Source: Bacillota bacterium
GTDB taxonomy: Bacteria; Bacillota; Bacilli; Paenibacillales; Paenibacillaceae
Direction: 5' to 3'
Length of the DNA stretch: 64,000 bases
NCBI GenBank assembly: GCA_023391635.1
Contig: JAEWAQ010000001.1
Coordinates: forward strand, 1-64,000
Both the position numbers and the translations under genes were made by a program. Positions 25,374-33,598 of the stretch are shown here, piece by piece; position 1 is the stretch's first letter, and the number at the start of each line of letters is the position of its first letter. The notes below the pieces were generated by a model. The model made no database searches and had not been told where the DNA came from. It worked only from the letters and a program-made list of their open reading frames with translations.

Positions 25374-26489
25374 ATGCGTGATCCGCGAATGCGGCGGCTG
25401 GCGGAGAATCTCGTCGGATACTCCGTCGACGTGCAGCCGGGGGAGAACGTCCTGGTCGAGATGATCGGCTCCGAGCGGGAACTGCTGATATGCGTCATCG
25501 AGGAGATCGCCGCCAGAGGCGGGCATCCTTTCGTCGAACTGACGGACCGCTCCGTCGAGCGGGCCTTGCTTCGTCATGCTCAGGCCGGCATGATCGACAC
25601 GTGGGCCGAGTACGACATGGAGCGGATGAAGCGAATGCAAGGCTATATCGGGATCCGGTCCGGGGACAATGTCAACGAGCTGTCGGACGTGCCTTCGGAT
25701 CGCTATCAATACTATGATCGGGTCTATCGCCATCCGATTCATAGCGAACGGCGCGTCAAGAAGACCAAGTGGGTCGTGCTGCGCTATCCGAACGGCTCGA
25801 TGGCTCAATTGGCCAACATGTCCACGGAAGCGTTCGAAAATTTTTATTTCGACGTCTGCAATCTGGATTACGCAAAGATGTCCCGGGCGATGGACCCGCT
25901 TGAAGCGCTGATGAATCGCACCGACAAAGTCCGCATCGTCGGTCCCGGCACGGACTTGTCTTTCTCGATCAACGGAATCGGGGCGAAAAAATGCGCAGGC
26001 CAGCGCAACATTCCCGACGGCGAAGTGTTCTCCTGCCCGATCCGTGATTCGGTCAACGGAACGCTCGCTTACAATACGCCAAGCGTCTATAACGGATTCA
26101 CCTTCGAGAACGTCAAGTTCACGTTCGAGAACGGCAAGATCGTCCAGGCTTCGGCTAACGATACGGATCGTATCAATCGCCTGCTGGATGCCGACGAAGG
26201 CGCGCGCTACATCGGCGAATTCAGCCTCGGGTTCAATCCGCACGTCTTGCACCCGATGAAAGACACGCTGTTCGACGAGAAAATAGCAGGCAGCCTGCAT
26301 TTTACCCCCGGGCAAGCCTACGAGGAAACCGATAACGGCAACCGATCGTCGATCCACTGGGATCTCGTGCTGATTCAGCGTCCGGATTACGGCGGCGGGG
26401 AAGTGTATTTCGACGATGTGCTGATTCGCAAAGACGGGCTATTCGTCACGGAAGACTTGAAAGGGCTGAATCCCGACGCTTTGAAGTAA
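25374..26489 (+). CDS. M29 family metallo-aminopeptidase
   Basis: The product (371 residues) belongs to the thermophilic aminopeptidase M29 family (AmpS/PepS), dinuclear metal enzymes that remove N-terminal residues in the cytosol. Recognisable parts are DVQPGENVLVE at the N-terminus, GTDLSFSI, NIPDGEVFSCPI with a metal-binding Glu, IGEFSLGFNP, and the terminal GNRSSIHWDLV with metal-binding His/Asp. ATG 25374 is chosen because AAGGGAGG lies nine bases upstream; the frame is open further back inside the lipoprotein gene. It probably shares a transcript with that gene. Confidence 0.92.
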   Translation: MRDPRMRRLAENLVGYSVDVQPGENVLVEMIGSERELLICVIEEIAARGGHPFVELTDRSVERALLRHAQAGMIDTWAEYDMERMKRMQGYIGIRSGDNVNELSDVPSDRYQYYDRVYRHPIHSERRVKKTKWVVLRYPNGSMAQLANMSTEAFENFYFDVCNLDYAKMSRAMDPLEALMNRTDKVRIVGPGTDLSFSINGIGAKKCAGQRNIPDGEVFSCPIRDSVNGTLAYNTPSVYNGFTFENVKFTFENGKIVQASANDTDRINRLLDADEGARYIGEFSLGFNPHVLHPMKDTLFDEKIAGSLHFTPGQAYEETDNGNRSSIHWDLVLIQRPDYGGGEVYFDDVLIRKDGLFVTEDLKGLNPDALK

Positions 26490-26567
26490 CTTTGTGCTTG
26501 CACGCCTTCTATGTGACAAGGTATGATGTGGATAAGAAGGCCACACCTAAATTTTGGAGGGATCCCG

Positions 26568-26807
26568 ATGTCCAACAACGCGGCAGTCGTAGAATTGTCC
26601 CAAACCGCCAACAAATTCCGTTCTTCCATCGTACTGCAGGCGGAAAACAAGTACATCGACGTGAAAAGCATTCTCGGATTGTTCACGACGCTCGTGGGCG
26701 GTCATGCATACGAGCTTCACGTTCACGGTCCTGACGCCGATGAAGCCAAGAGCGCGATGTCGGACGTGTTCGCCAAGCACAGCCTGAACGTGAAAATCGT
26801 GGATTAA
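26568..26807 (+). CDS. HPr-like protein lacking the phosphorylatable histidine
   Basis: The 79-residue product aligns by eye with HPr and Crh from the middle of the first helix to the end. It keeps KSILGL, the equivalent of the Ser46 region (Ser34 here), and GPDADEAKSAM like the HPr C-terminal helix. The first strand and the GIHARPA active loop are missing, so it has no His15 and cannot pass phosphate to sugar transporters. A Crh-like regulatory role toward CcpA is possible but unproven. The ATG follows TTGGAGG by seven bases. A TTGCAC-18-TATGAT promoter may lie just upstream. Confidence 0.75.
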   Translation: MSNNAAVVELSQTANKFRSSIVLQAENKYIDVKSILGLFTTLVGGHAYELHVHGPDADEAKSAMSDVFAKHSLNVKIVD

Positions 26808-26825
26808 TTTTAAGATCGTTAGGCA

Positions 26826-26862
26826 GACACTTCGTCCCGGAGTCCCGTGGCGGAGTGTTTTT
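26826..26862 (+). terminator. terminator after the HPr-like gene
   Basis: ACACTTCG pairs with CGGAGTGT (one G-T) around a GC-rich inner loop, followed by TTTTT. Confidence 0.7.
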
Positions 26863-26992
26863 GCTTCTAACCGGTGAAATAGAAGGATTTGCAGCCAAAT
26901 TGCGCCGCCCTGTCCTTGTGCTTGAACGGAATTTCGTCTAATATGAAAGATATAGCGACCGTGGATGGAAGCTTGGCACAGGGGGAGTGAGT

Positions 26993-27289
26993 ATGGCGCT
27001 GCTGGATACGGATACGGTAGATAACCTGAAGCATAAGGCACTTCGCCTGCTGAGGGATGATGCGGATAAAATCGAGAAATTGATCGCGATTCAAATGGAA
27101 AATTTGACGACCCGGCATTGTCCGCTCTATGAGGAAGTGCTGGATACGCAAATGTACGGGTTTTCGCGGGCTGTCGATTTCGCGATCCGCTCGGGACTCG
27201 TGGAAGAAGCCGCCGGCAAAGATCTGGTGAGCGAGCTGGAACGGAATTTGGCCCTGTTATACGAAGCGTTGAATCAGAAAGCAGAGTAG
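26993..27289 (+). CDS. ylaN: YlaN family protein
   Basis: This 98-residue helical protein matches YlaN (DUF1507), conserved in Bacilli. The core LLRDDADKIEKLIAIQMENLTTRHCPLYEEVLDTQMYGFSRAVDFA is nearly diagnostic. In Bacillus and Staphylococcus YlaN has been linked to iron homeostasis through Fur; here that is inference. The ATG at 26993 follows GGGGGAG; a GTG two codons earlier overlaps that site. In B. subtilis ylaN precedes ftsW. Here a cation antiporter and an Asp23 gene lie between them. Confidence 0.93.
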   Translation: MALLDTDTVDNLKHKALRLLRDDADKIEKLIAIQMENLTTRHCPLYEEVLDTQMYGFSRAVDFAIRSGLVEEAAGKDLVSELERNLALLYEALNQKAE

Positions 27290-27316
27290 CTCCCTTGGGG
27301 AAGCTGCTCTTTTTTT
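27283..27316 (+). terminator. terminator after ylaN
   Basis: AGAGTAGCTCCC pairs with GGGAAGCTGCTCT-type sequence and is followed by seven T. It also lies next to the convergent antiporter stop. Confidence 0.85.
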
Positions 27317-27329
27317 CCGGAACGGCGTA

Positions 27330-28388
27330 TTATACGAGGAAAAAGGCGACTCCGAGGATGGCATAGACGACGAGTAGGAGCTTGCCCTCGTACCAGGTCG
27401 TGGAGCCGTCCCGTGAGATGGAGATGGCGATGAGCACGGCAACCGCGATCGCGGCAAGCTCGATCGTCGTGAAGATCAAGTCCATGTGACGCGTGAACAT
27501 CAGGCTGACGAAGACGAGCACCGGCGCGACGAACAGGGCGATCTGCAAGCTGCTGCCGACAGCGATCTCAACGGCGGCGCCCATCTTGTTGCGCAAGGCA
27601 AGCATGACGGCGGCGCTGTGCTCGGCCGCATTGCCGATGATGGCAACGACGAAGGCGCCGATGAACAGCTCGGACATGCCGAAGCGGGTCGTGAATACGT
27701 CCAGCGTATGGACGAGCCATTCGCTGACGAAAGCGACCATCACGGTAGCCAGCAGCAAGTACATGACCGACTTGCCCTTCGACCATTTGGGCGTCTCGCC
27801 GTGAGCAGCCTGGGTATCGACGTGATCCTCCAGCATATCCTTGTGAGTGAACATCGAATAGATGAGCCAGCCGACATAGGACAGGATGAGAAAGCCTGCG
27901 ACGATAATGCTGAGCGTCAGCGTCTCGTCCGCGGGGAAATGTTCCGTTTTGACGAAGACGGCGGGAATGAACAGCGCGATGACGCCCAGGAGCATGAGGG
28001 AAGCGTTCTGTCCGGCCAGGTTCACGTTGAATTTCTGCTCCTTGAATTTCAAGCCGCCGCCGAGCGCGCTGACGCCGAGCACGAGCAGTAAATTTCCGAT
28101 GATGGCTCCGGTCAGGCTGGCTTTGACGACATCGAACAAGCCTTCCTTGATCAGGAAGATCGCAATGATCAGCTCGGCCGCGTTGCCGAACGTCGCGTTC
28201 AGGAATCCGCCAAGCCGCTGGCCGGCGTAATGCGCCACCGATTCGGTCGCTTTGCCGAGGAAGCCCGCCACGAACACGATGGCGATCGCGGACAAGCCGA
28301 ATGTCGCCTCGGCGCCCCAATGCAGGTAATTCGCAGCTGCACTGAGCACGAAGGTTACGATCAACGCGGGAAAGAACCATTTTTTCAT
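27330..28388 (-). CDS. Ca2+/H+ antiporter, CaCA family
   Basis: This membrane protein (about 352 residues, roughly 11 hydrophobic segments) exports Ca2+ or a similar cation in exchange for protons. The two internal-repeat signatures of the CAX family are clear: NATFGNAAELIIAIFLIKEG and AIIGNAAEHSAAVMLA, each with the metal-binding Glu. The loop between the halves (HKDMLEDHVDTQAAHGETPKW) is acidic and cytosolic. I favour the ATG at 28388, seven bases after AAGGAGT, over the ATG at 28394. An inverted repeat surrounds its promoter region. A P-type Ca2+ pump is encoded 10 kb away. Confidence 0.93.
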   Translation of the reverse strand: MKKWFFPALIVTFVLSAAANYLHWGAEATFGLSAIAIVFVAGFLGKATESVAHYAGQRLGGFLNATFGNAAELIIAIFLIKEGLFDVVKASLTGAIIGNLLLVLGVSALGGGLKFKEQKFNVNLAGQNASLMLLGVIALFIPAVFVKTEHFPADETLTLSIIVAGFLILSYVGWLIYSMFTHKDMLEDHVDTQAAHGETPKWSKGKSVMYLLLATVMVAFVSEWLVHTLDVFTTRFGMSELFIGAFVVAIIGNAAEHSAAVMLALRNKMGAAVEIAVGSSLQIALFVAPVLVFVSLMFTRHMDLIFTTIELAAIAVAVLIAISISRDGSTTWYEGKLLLVVYAILGVAFFLV

Positions 28389-28417
28389 CGTCATACTCCT
28401 TGTCTACGAATCGAATG

Positions 28418-28490
28418 AATGCCAAAGGAAGCAAGAACGTTATTAATATACCCGAATCGGACGGATCAAGTAAATGTTTCCTTTGGCATT
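28418..28490. repeat. 13-bp perfect inverted repeat around the antiporter promoter
   Basis: AATGCCAAAGGAA (28418-28430) and TTCCTTTGGCATT (28478-28490) are exact inverted copies 47 bases apart. A minus-strand TATATT -10 candidate (near 28446-28451) lies between them. They could be paired operator sites or a long hairpin. Confidence 0.6.
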
Positions 28491-28590
28491 TCATACAAGA
28501 TATTATCGGGCGCAGCTTGGCTGACGGTTGCTTTCCGCTTGTCAATTCCAGTACAATGTAGTCATCAAAGGTTCAGGAGAGTGGGCCGCT

Positions 28591-28971
28591 ATGACGGAAG
28601 AGCTGTTGCAAGAAGGACTTATACGCATATCCGACGATGTAGTCGCCACCATAGCCGGCCTAGCGGCATTGGAGACGCCAGGCGTCACGGCGATGTCCGG
28701 AGGCATCTCGGAAGGATTGGCCAAGCGCCTGAGCGGCCGGAATGCGCAGAAGGGCGTCACCGTGGAAGTCGGCCAGCTCGAAGCGGCGATCGACCTGCGG
28801 ATCGTGGTGCAATACGGCATTCCGATCCAGGAGGTCGGAAGGCGGCTACAGGACAATGTGCGCGAAGCGGTGGAGAACATGACCGGGCTGCGGGTTGTCG
28901 AGGTGAACGTGAAGGTGGAAGGCGTCGCCTTCAAGGATGAGGAGACCGAAGAAGCGCTGCGCGTGAAGTAG
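28591..28971 (+). CDS. Asp23/Gls24 family envelope stress protein
   Basis: This 126-residue protein belongs to the Asp23/Gls24 (alkaline shock) family, cytosolic proteins that associate with membrane anchors and affect envelope stress. The pattern IRISDDVVATIAGLAALETPGVTAMSG, then DLRIVVQYGIPIQEVGRRLQDNVREAVENMTGL and VEVNVKVEGV, is typical. AGGAGAG lies eight bases ahead of the ATG at 28591. A second family member (YloU) lies at 59066-59425. It stands alone between the antiporter and ftsW, ending at a strong terminator. Confidence 0.93.
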   Translation: MTEELLQEGLIRISDDVVATIAGLAALETPGVTAMSGGISEGLAKRLSGRNAQKGVTVEVGQLEAAIDLRIVVQYGIPIQEVGRRLQDNVREAVENMTGLRVVEVNVKVEGVAFKDEETEEALRVK

Positions 28972-28984
28972 GCAGCAAATAGAC

Positions 28985-29020
28985 AAGGCCATCCATGCGG
29001 CATACCGCAGGATGGCCTTT
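28985..29020. terminator. terminator between the Asp23 gene and ftsW
   Basis: AAGGCCATCC and GGATGGCCTT form a perfect ten-base stem; an inner TGCGG/CCGCA extends it. A and T ends make it usable from both convergent sides. Confidence 0.88.
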
Positions 29021-29042
29021 AACATAAGCCGGGGGGATCGGA

Positions 29043-30227
29043 TCAGGCAGCCGTGCGTGTGCGGCGGGTTTTGTCCTTGTCCACCCGATTGTATTCGCGC
29101 GATATGCTGAGCAGGATGCCCATTCCGAGCAGCGTTATCAGCATGGAGGAGCCTCCGTAGCTGATGAACGGCAGCGTTACGCCGGTGACGGGAATCGCCC
29201 CGCTGACGCCGCCCATGTTGATGAGCGCCTGGATCGCAATCAAGGAAACGATGCCGATTCCGACCAGCGTGCCATAGATATCCGGGCAGCGAAGCGCCAC
29301 GATCAAGGCGCGCCACAGGAAGAGCATATAGAAGAGGAGAAAGACGGTCGTGCCGATAAATCCGAGCTCCTCCGCGATGACGGCGAATATAAAATCGTTA
29401 TATGCATAAGGGAGGTAAAACAGCTTTTGCACGCTGTTGCCCAGGCCGGCGCCGAAGAGCCCGCCATGCCCGAACGCTTCCAGCGACCGCGTCAAGTGGT
29501 AGCCGGTTCCTTTCTCGTCGGCGAGCGGGTCGAGGAAGGCGGTGAACCGCGCGATGCGGTATTCGCCGATGAAGTCCGGATTAATGAGCATCATCAGGCT
29601 TGTCCCGAGTCCGGCGAGACCGATCAGCACGCATCCCGACAGGAAGACGTGCTTCAAATTCGAGCCGCCTGCCAGAATGATCGAAGCGGCGCAGAGCAGC
29701 AAGATGATGCAGGAGCCCAGGTCGGGCTGAAGCATGATCAGGAATGCGATAAAGCCGATCACGATCATGACCGGAAGCAGGCCGCGCTGGAATTCCCGGA
29801 ACTTCTCGTCTTTCTTGGCGATGATGGCGGCCAAATACAAAATGATGGCGAGTTTGGCGAATTCCGTCGGTTGAATGCCGAATCCGCCGATGCCAAACCA
29901 GCTTCGCGCTCCGTTAAGGGACTTACCCATAACAAGCACGGCAATCAGCAAGACGATGGTCAACAGCAGGAACGGGGCGAACCATTGCTTGAACTTGGAA
30001 TAGGGGATGTTCATCACAATGAACATGATGAACGTGCCCAGCCCAGCCCACATTAGTTGCCGCTTGGTGAAGTACAAGGCGTCATTGCCGAACTTGTCCG
30101 ACACGACCGTCATGCTCGAACTGGCGCTGAATACCATGACGAGGCCGAATCCGACCAAGAGCAGCGTCAGGATGAGCAACAGGAAATCCGGCGTGCCGCG
30201 CCCGCCGGTGGCCGGGGGTTTCACCAT
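29043..30227 (-). CDS. ftsW: SEDS glycosyltransferase, FtsW type
   Basis: FtsW polymerises septal peptidoglycan from lipid II with a partner PBP at the division site. The 394-residue protein has about ten membrane segments. SEDS motifs are present: GARSWFGIGGFGIQPTEFAKLA, the acidic catalytic region LADEKGTGYHLTRSLEAFGHGGLFGAGLG, and the C-terminal PFISYGGSS. The basic tail DKDKTRRTRTAA lies in the cytosol. Assignment to FtsW rather than RodA rests on family features and on ylaN nearby, which neighbours ftsW in B. subtilis. Confidence 0.9.
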   Translation of the reverse strand: MVKPPATGGRGTPDFLLLILTLLLVGFGLVMVFSASSSMTVVSDKFGNDALYFTKRQLMWAGLGTFIMFIVMNIPYSKFKQWFAPFLLLTIVLLIAVLVMGKSLNGARSWFGIGGFGIQPTEFAKLAIILYLAAIIAKKDEKFREFQRGLLPVMIVIGFIAFLIMLQPDLGSCIILLLCAASIILAGGSNLKHVFLSGCVLIGLAGLGTSLMMLINPDFIGEYRIARFTAFLDPLADEKGTGYHLTRSLEAFGHGGLFGAGLGNSVQKLFYLPYAYNDFIFAVIAEELGFIGTTVFLLFYMLFLWRALIVALRCPDIYGTLVGIGIVSLIAIQALINMGGVSGAIPVTGVTLPFISYGGSSMLITLLGMGILLSISREYNRVDKDKTRRTRTAA

Positions 30228-30244
30228 GGCAGTCCCCGGGCGGC

Positions 30245-30589
30245 TCAGGCGAGCAGCTTCTTCAATTCCAGCACGCGCTGGGTTGCCGTATTCAAGATGG
30301 GCGCGGGAATCGGAGACTCATAGTCCAGTCCGTGCGGGAACGTAGCCCGCCCGATATAGACGGCTTCCACTTCCAGTACGGCGTCCGGGCTTTCGAGCCT
30401 GCCTTCGACGGCTCTCGTATTGATCCGCAGGAAGTAGTCTTCGCCGGCGGAACGGTCGTGCAGCTTAAGATCGTAAGTAGCGCGGCGATACTCCCATTGC
30501 CAGCGAACGAAGCCGAGCTTCTCGCCTGATTCGTCCAAGTGAGCCAGGTCGCTTCGGATGCCGTTCAAACCCGTATTGTCAATGATCAT
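30245..30589 (-). CDS. YugN-like family protein
   Basis: The 114-residue product matches the YugN-like family of Bacilli. Conserved parts are an opening IDNTGLNG, KLGFVRWQWEYRRATYDLKL and the later FPHGLDYESPIPAPIL. The family has no known biochemical function. The ATG at 30589 is preceded by AAGGAGGAA. It ends 17 bases before the ftsW start in the same orientation, so the two may be co-transcribed. The following 213 bases to the amidohydrolase hold promoter-like sequence (for example TACAAT near 30769) and nothing else I can name. Confidence 0.85.
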   Translation of the reverse strand: MIIDNTGLNGIRSDLAHLDESGEKLGFVRWQWEYRRATYDLKLHDRSAGEDYFLRINTRAVEGRLESPDAVLEVEAVYIGRATFPHGLDYESPIPAPILNTATQRVLELKKLLA

Positions 30590-30802
30590 GGATTATAAGT
30601 TCCTCCTTAGGAACGCACGGTGCATTCCAGCTTCTTGTCTAACCTTCATCATAGACGGTTTAACGGGCTTCTGCAACCCTGAAGACGGAAGCAACTTCGA
30701 ACGTTCGTTGACAATTGCGGCTTTCTTTCACCGGGTTTATCCCCTATGAAGCAATAGGCAAATTCTGATACAATCAAGCTCAGGAAGGAGGCGTCTGGCA
30801 CC

Positions 30803-31972
30803 ATGTTCGAGGAAACATTGACATCGCTGTATCCCCAGATGGTGGAATGGCGCCGTCATCTGCACCGGCATCCCGAGTTGTCATTCCGGGAATTCGAAAC
30901 GTCAGCCATGATCGCCGGGCTGCTCGCTTCCTGGGGATTGGAAGTGCGCAGACAGCAAGGCGGGACCGGCATCACGGCGAAGCTGACGGGAGGCTTGCCG
31001 GGAAGATGCGTCGCCTTGCGCGCGGATATCGACGCTTTGCCGATCGCGGACGGCAAAGCTTGCGAATATGCCTCTACGGTACCCGGCGCCATGCATGCCT
31101 GCGGACATGATGGTCATACCGCCGAATTGCTGGCCGTAGCCCGCTATTACAGCTTGCACAGAGAGCGGACGGCCGGTACGCGGGTATTTCTGTTCCAGCC
31201 GGGTGAAGAGGTGCTGCCGGGCGGCGCGAAGGACATGATCGAAGACGGGGCGCTGGATGGCGTGGATGCCGTGTATGGCGTTCATCTGTGGTCGCCGCTG
31301 GCGTACGGAGCCGTTGCGACGCGCCCGGGCGCTTTCATGGCAAGTCCCGATGAATTCGAAGTCGAAATCATCGGCAGCGGCGGGCATGCGGGCTTGCCGC
31401 ACGAGAGCGCCGATGCCCTCGTCACGGGCGCCGCCCTCGTTACCTCGCTGCAATCGATCGTCTCCCGCAGCGTGAACCCGCTCGATCAAGCCGTGCTGAC
31501 CGTGGGACAGCTGCATGCGGGCACGGCGAACAACGTGATCGCGGAACGCTGCAAGCTGAGCGGGACGATCCGCACCTTTACGCCGGACGTTCGCCGCTTG
31601 ATGCGCGAACGGCTGGAGGAGATCATCCGGCATGTGTGCGCGATGCACGGAACGAAGTACCGATTCCAATATTTAGAAGGGTATCCGCCTGTCGTGAACG
31701 ACGAGGCGGAGACGGCGCGCGTGCTTCGGGTGGCGCAAGTGGCGCTGCCGGATTGTCGGACGATCGTAAGCGACAAGGTGATGGCCGGCGAAGATTTCGC
31801 CTATTACTTGCAGCAGAAGCCGGGCTGCTTCCTGTTCGTGGGAGCGGGGCGGGGGGACGGCGCTTCGGCACCCCATCATCATCCGCTGTTCGATCTCGAT
31901 GAACGCGCCATGCTCGTTGCGGCCAGACTGCTTGTGGCGGTAGCGGACGATGCGGCTGCAAAGACCGGCTAG
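30803..31972 (+). CDS. M20D family amidohydrolase
   Basis: The 389-residue enzyme belongs to the M20D peptidase/amidohydrolase group (aminoacylase, hippurate hydrolase, N-acetyl-diaminopimelate deacetylase relatives). Metal-binding and catalytic motifs are LHRHPELSFREFET, MHACGHDGHTA, FLFQPGEEVLPGGA, GVHLW and the C-terminal HHHPLFDLDE. The dimerisation domain (GSGGHAGLPHESADAL) is intact. It acts in the cytosol on an N-acyl amino acid; the substrate cannot be fixed from sequence. The ATG follows AGGAAGGAGG. The CBS gene lies about 100 bases downstream. Confidence 0.93.
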   Translation: MFEETLTSLYPQMVEWRRHLHRHPELSFREFETSAMIAGLLASWGLEVRRQQGGTGITAKLTGGLPGRCVALRADIDALPIADGKACEYASTVPGAMHACGHDGHTAELLAVARYYSLHRERTAGTRVFLFQPGEEVLPGGAKDMIEDGALDGVDAVYGVHLWSPLAYGAVATRPGAFMASPDEFEVEIIGSGGHAGLPHESADALVTGAALVTSLQSIVSRSVNPLDQAVLTVGQLHAGTANNVIAERCKLSGTIRTFTPDVRRLMRERLEEIIRHVCAMHGTKYRFQYLEGYPPVVNDEAETARVLRVAQVALPDCRTIVSDKVMAGEDFAYYLQQKPGCFLFVGAGRGDGASAPHHHPLFDLDERAMLVAARLLVAVADDAAAKTG

Positions 31973-32032
31973 TGACGACGGGATGGCAGAGGCTGCATGA
32001 AAATTCCGCTTTTCGGTGACGCTATACCGGAG

Positions 32033-32060
32033 CGGAGAGAGTTTGCTCCGCAAACTTTCT
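32033..32060 (+). repeat. palindromic element, copy A
   Basis: AGTTTGC-TCC-GCAAACT (32040-32056) lies in a GAGAG...TCTATT context just before the CBS gene's Shine-Dalgarno. It is a close copy of the two elements at 32665-32735. Confidence 0.75.
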
Positions 32061-32078
32061 ATTTAAAGGTGGGACACC

Positions 32079-32519
32079 ATGCGCAAAATTGCGGATGTCA
32101 TGACGACCGGATGCGTTGCGGTAACGCCCAAAGACAACATTTACGAGGCGGCTGTCGCGATGCGCGATCACGATATCGGATTCGTGCCGGTTGTGGAAGG
32201 GAATCGGCTGCTCGGCGTCATTACGGATCGCGATCTCGTCGTCCGGGGCTATGCCGAGAAGCATTCCGGTTCCACGTCCGTCATGGATGTGCTGACGGAC
32301 AATGTACGGACCGTGTCGCCGAACTTGTCGGTGGATGAGGCGGCAGCGCTCATGGCGGCCGAACAGATCCGCCGGCTGCCGGTCGTGGAGCATGGGGAAT
32401 TGAAAGGCATCGTATCGCTTGGCGATCTTGCCATAAGGGAGATTTTCGTATCCGAGGCCGGGGAAGCGTTGAGCGGCATTTCGGAACCGGATCACCGGGA
32501 GTCGACCGTCACGCACTAA
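32079..32519 (+). CDS. protein with paired CBS domains
   Basis: This 146-residue protein is made of two CBS domains, about residues 7-60 (DVMTTGCVAVTPKDNIYEAAVAMRDHDIGFVPVVEG) and 70-125 (VMDVLTDNVRTVSPNLSVDEAAALMAAEQIRRLPVVEHG). Such stand-alone pairs bind adenine nucleotides or similar ligands and act as sensors. No ACT domain is present, so it is not AcuB, the Bacillus CBS protein missing from the acu locus here. AAAGGTGGG precedes the ATG, with palindromic copy A in front of it. Its partner is unknown. Confidence 0.92.
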   Translation: MRKIADVMTTGCVAVTPKDNIYEAAVAMRDHDIGFVPVVEGNRLLGVITDRDLVVRGYAEKHSGSTSVMDVLTDNVRTVSPNLSVDEAAALMAAEQIRRLPVVEHGELKGIVSLGDLAIREIFVSEAGEALSGISEPDHRESTVTH

Positions 32520-32664
32520 ACGCTCGGGCGGCTTGGCGCGGCCTGGTTCGCATGTCGCAGGCAACTCGCGTACGCGGCCTTGCTGCGCCTGATCACCTTC
32601 CAAGGCTTGTATTGACCGTATTGCATTCATCTATGGTATGATAGATGTGCAAGATAAGTCTGCG

Positions 32665-32735
32665 AGGTGAGAGTTTGCTCCGCAAACTCCCTATTACCGT
32701 CAGAGGTGAGAGTTTGCTCCGCAAACTCCCTATTA
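32665..32735 (+). repeat. palindromic element, tandem copies B and C
   Basis: Two copies of AGGTGAGAGTTTGC-TCC-GCAAACTCCCTATTAC lie 39 bases apart. The exact stems GAGTTTGC/GCAAACTC are at 32671-32689 and 32710-32728. They sit between a TATGAT -10 candidate (near 32635) and the ylbF ribosome site. Confidence 0.85.
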
Positions 32736-32753
32736 CAGGAGAGGTGAAGCCGC

Positions 32754-33248
32754 TTGGCCATCGCGTCGGAAATGCTTCCTTCGGCCCAATCGGGCCACGC
32801 CGGGGAGCAAGACATTGTCGATTTTACGGAATTGTTGTCGCGTGCATACGCGTTGGGCGATATGATCAAACGGTCCGACCTGACCGATCATTACGTATAT
32901 TGGAAGCGGCAAGTGGAGCAGGACGAGGAAGTCGGACGCTTGTCCCGGCGACTCGCGCTTGCGAAGGAGAAATATGCGGAATGCGAACGGTTCGGCCGCT
33001 TCCATCCGGACTATCATGAAGCATTGAATCAAGTATACGCCGCTCAGGCAGAGCTGGATCGGCTCGATTCGGTGCGCGGGTTCAAGACGGCAGAGCAAAC
33101 GCTGGACGAACTGTTTCACGAGATCTCGTCCCTGGTGGCAAGATCCGTCTCGGAATCGGTCAAAGTGCCGGATTTGGATCCGAATGCCCGGGGAAGCGGT
33201 TGCGGCAGCGGGGGAATTTGCTCGTGCGGCAGCGGCGGCTGCGGGTGA
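32754..33248 (+). CDS. ylbF: YlbF/YmcA family protein with cysteine-rich tail
   Basis: YlbF (RicF) forms a complex with YmcA and YaaT in Bacillus that carries iron-sulfur clusters and affects RNase Y, sporulation and biofilm formation. The 164-residue product shows the helical core RAYALGDMIKRSDLTDHYVYWKRQVEQDEEV and a Gly/Ser/Cys tail with four cysteines in its last 18 residues (GSGCGSGGICSCGSGGCG), like Bacillus YlbF. Translation starts at a TTG after GAGAGGTGAAG. The ylbG gene follows, the same order as in Bacillus. Confidence 0.92.
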   Translation: MAIASEMLPSAQSGHAGEQDIVDFTELLSRAYALGDMIKRSDLTDHYVYWKRQVEQDEEVGRLSRRLALAKEKYAECERFGRFHPDYHEALNQVYAAQAELDRLDSVRGFKTAEQTLDELFHEISSLVARSVSESVKVPDLDPNARGSGCGSGGICSCGSGGCG

Positions 33249-33306
33249 GCATGCACCGATATGTCAGCCATGCAGCGCAATGATTCGAAAGTCGGAGGAA
33301 TGGCGA

Positions 33307-33570
33307 ATGTTTGCTGAACGCGTCGGCTATATCGTTTGGTTCAACGATTGGAAAGCGGCCAAAGGACTGGACAAATACGGATCGCTGCATTACTTGTCGA
33401 GAAGGATGCAATATGCCGTGCTCTATATGAATGCGGACAGCGCCGACGAAGCGCTGCGCAACTTGCAGCGCCTGCCCTATGTCCGCCGAGTCGAGCGTTC
33501 CTATCGAAGCGAGATCAAAACCGAATACGAGAAAAACGTGCCGGACCAAACGCGCTTTTACGGTCTTTAA
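33307..33570 (+). CDS. ylbG: YlbG family protein (DUF2129)
   Basis: The 87-residue product belongs to the YlbG family, small conserved Bacilli proteins of unknown function. The signature VGYIVWFNDWKAAKGLDKYGSLHYLSRRMQYAVLYMNADSADE is characteristic, and the C-terminus ends in DQTRFYGL. ATG 33307 is selected because GGAGG (33294-33298) is eight bases upstream; the longer open frame from 33184 is in the ylbF tail. It lies 58 bases after ylbF and probably shares its transcript. Confidence 0.93.
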   Translation: MFAERVGYIVWFNDWKAAKGLDKYGSLHYLSRRMQYAVLYMNADSADEALRNLQRLPYVRRVERSYRSEIKTEYEKNVPDQTRFYGL

Positions 33571-33598
33571 GCGAATCGGCCGCTCCCCTATTTGCAGG

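Noticed and set aside
32079..32519. CBS-domain protein as a displaced AcuB
   Set aside because: AcuB has CBS plus ACT domains and is longer; this protein ends after two CBS domains.
32645..33019. Open frame beginning in the palindromic repeats upstream of ylbF
   Set aside because: It reads the palindromes as a repeated GESLLRKLP motif and then runs out of frame through ylbF, which is clearly the real gene.
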